Source: Gigantopelta aegis (Eukaryota > Mollusca > Gastropoda > Neomphalida > Peltospiridae). Taken from it: 64,000 nt of DNA. The position numbers and the translations under genes were made by a program. Location: positions 27,009,029 to 27,073,028 of the forward strand of contig NC_054706.1 in NCBI RefSeq assembly GCF_016097555.1. Direction: 5' to 3'. Of this stretch, positions 62,465-64,000 are shown one piece after another; the stretch's first letter is position 1; every line of letters starts with the position of its first letter. A model generated the notes under the pieces. It was not told the DNA's origin and ran no database searches. It was given only the letters and a program-made list of their open reading frames with translations.

Positions 62465-64000
62465 CTATACCAATATGAAACACAACTGTATTTACTTAAA
62501 AATACTCAGTTTAAATGTCTGTGGCCTAAGAAACAAATTGGTTATACCTGACTTTCTAAATTTTGTCTCACAATATAATATTCTATGCTTTACTGAAAGT
62601 AAAACAGATGAAAGTGATTGCATATCACAGTTAATCCCAGGTTACACTCTACATTTCAATAACAGAAAAGGTAAAAGATCATCTGGTGGTATTGTTATTG
62701 GTGTAAGAAATGAACTGACCAACCTAGTTAAAATAAATGTAAAAAATAACTCACAGTATATTTCATGGTTTAGTATTTTAGACAAAGAGTGTATAGGTAA
62801 TAGCGTAACTGCTGGTGTCAAAGCTTGATACTTTAAATGTACCCAGGGACAGAGCAAGCCAGGATAAGGGTAAGGTTAACAGCCATGGTCTCAAACTTAT
62901 TGATTTGTGCAAACATAATAATATATATATCCTCAATGGTAGATGCGGAAAAGATAAAAATATAGGCGCAGTCACCAGTAAAGATTGTAGTTTGATTGAT
63001 TATGTTATTGGTACTCACCACATCTTTAAATCTGTCATTGACTTTGAAGTGTGTAATTTTGACCCACTCTTTTCAGATATCCACTGTGTAGTTGTACTTA
63101 CCTGAACGATTCAGACAGATCGTGACATACAAACTAAACATAACCAATGTGTAAATGAACGCCAATAAAAGTGAAGAATTTATTAGCAATATCAATACAA
63201 ACTTACCTCAATCACTATCGGTAATTCTCGATGATGAATCTATTAGTATCCCAAAACGTGTAAACCAAACAGTCGACACGCTGAACAAGCTATTTTTTGA
63301 CTCAGCCAACTTAACATTCGGCCACGTGCCGACACGTAAACATAGATCTGGCATTTCGCCAGATAATAAGCGACCCTGGTTCAGTAAACGTTGCAAACTT
63401 CTACGAACAAAATATTTTGAGGCAAAAAAATGTTTCTCGAAACATAAAACTATAGCAAATAAAATGAACTTAACAAACACAAGTAAATGCTATAAGAAAT
63501 ATATATTTAAATCTTATTCTCATTACAAATTTAAAACAGAGCAGAACATGAGGCTATTAAAAACAAATGACCCCAAAGAATTCTATAAAATATTTAAAGA
63601 GACAAAAAGCAGGACAGAAAGTGTACCACCGGTGAATTAAATAAGGACCTATCGGCTGATACAGTGCCCGACATAAATATTGATGATCTCGTAGACCAAG
63701 TAGGCAACGATGATATCATAAATGGAAGATTCAGCGAGGACGAAATACTAAAATCAATAAAACAACTAAAAAACAATAAAGCAGCAGGTGTAGATAAAAT
63801 AATTAACGAATATATTAAATCGACAGCCCATTTATTGCTACCATTCTATGTTAAACTCTTTAATATACTTTTAGACTATAGTGTGTATCCAGAAGAATGG
63901 CTGACTGGAATAATTATACCAATCTTTAAAAATAAAGGTAGTAGTTCATCCCCTGAAAACTATCGACCAATTACATTACTATGTTGCTGTTCAAAGTTAT
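62465..64000 (+). mobile_element. Second LINE (Jockey/CR1-like), 5' part, runs off the window
   Basis: In order: an endonuclease start (LKILSLNVCGLRNKLVIPDF, ILCFTESKTDESD, GYTLHFNNRKGKRSSGGIVI), an endonuclease end (LIDLCKHNNIYILNG, SLIDYVIGTHH, FSDIHCVV), the linker (RPWFSKRCKLLRTKYFEAKK) and the start of reverse transcriptase (ILKSIKQLKNNKAAGVDKI, LLPFYVKLFNILLDY, YPEEWLTGIIIPIFKNKG, YRPITLLC). This is an apurinic-type endonuclease plus RT architecture. The middle of the endonuclease is missing around 62815 and frames change several times, so the copy is dead. Confidence 0.88.
63155..63640 (+). pseudogene. LINE ORF2 linker region, open piece
   Basis: 161-codon open piece between endonuclease and reverse transcriptase: basic, with RPWFSKRCKLLRTKYFEAKK and YKKYIFKSYSHYKFKTEQNM, ending FYKIFKETKS. 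This desert-like linker is typical of Jockey/CR1-type ORF2. It is followed in another frame by the RT start. Confidence 0.8.

Overview
The window is eukaryotic and AT-rich, with long introns, GT-AG splice sites, microsatellites and many tRNA-derived SINEs carrying heads such as 'gtagcccagtggtaaagc'. The SINE types and the host genes point to a lophotrochozoan, most likely a mollusc (perhaps a gastropod). This is inferred by eye; no database was searched.

Layout. (1) 426-23091, + strand: the 3' part of a PTPN13-like gene (non-receptor tyrosine phosphatase with PDZ domains). Sixteen exons, all phase-compatible, encode the end of PDZ2, then PDZ3, an acidic linker, PDZ4, PDZ5, a second acidic linker and a complete phosphatase domain ending in a stop; an AT-rich 3' UTR of about 3 kb probably follows. 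Its introns hold SINEs, a piggyBac-like fragment, a hAT-like non-autonomous element, a pogo-like MITE and a further inverted-repeat element. (2) 27641-28642, - strand: a single-exon class A GPCR. (3) 38900-39805 and 52294-53208, + strand: two closely related single-exon class A GPCRs that also share about 450 bp of upstream sequence, so a duplicated locus. (4) Between and after the receptors lie mobile elements: two near-identical Tc1-like elements in opposite orientation, an older Tc1-like element filled with SINEs, MITEs with 9-bp target duplications, G/C-homopolymer inverted-repeat elements and minisatellites. (5) 58150-61385, - strand: a decayed L1/Tx1-like LINE split by a Tc1-like element whose 326-codon transposase frame is open but lacks the second catalytic Asp. 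(6) 62465-64000, + strand: the 5' part of another LINE running off the end.

The most unusual structure is in the phosphatase gene. Three separate exon-intron boundaries have been locally duplicated: a splice donor segment about nine times, a splice acceptor segment four times, and a diverged second copy of another acceptor. The four-acceptor array also contains donor-like sites that define three possible cassette exons of 48, 102 and 102 bp, all stop-free, in frame and phase-matched to the neighbouring exons. No novel defence or metabolic system is evident.
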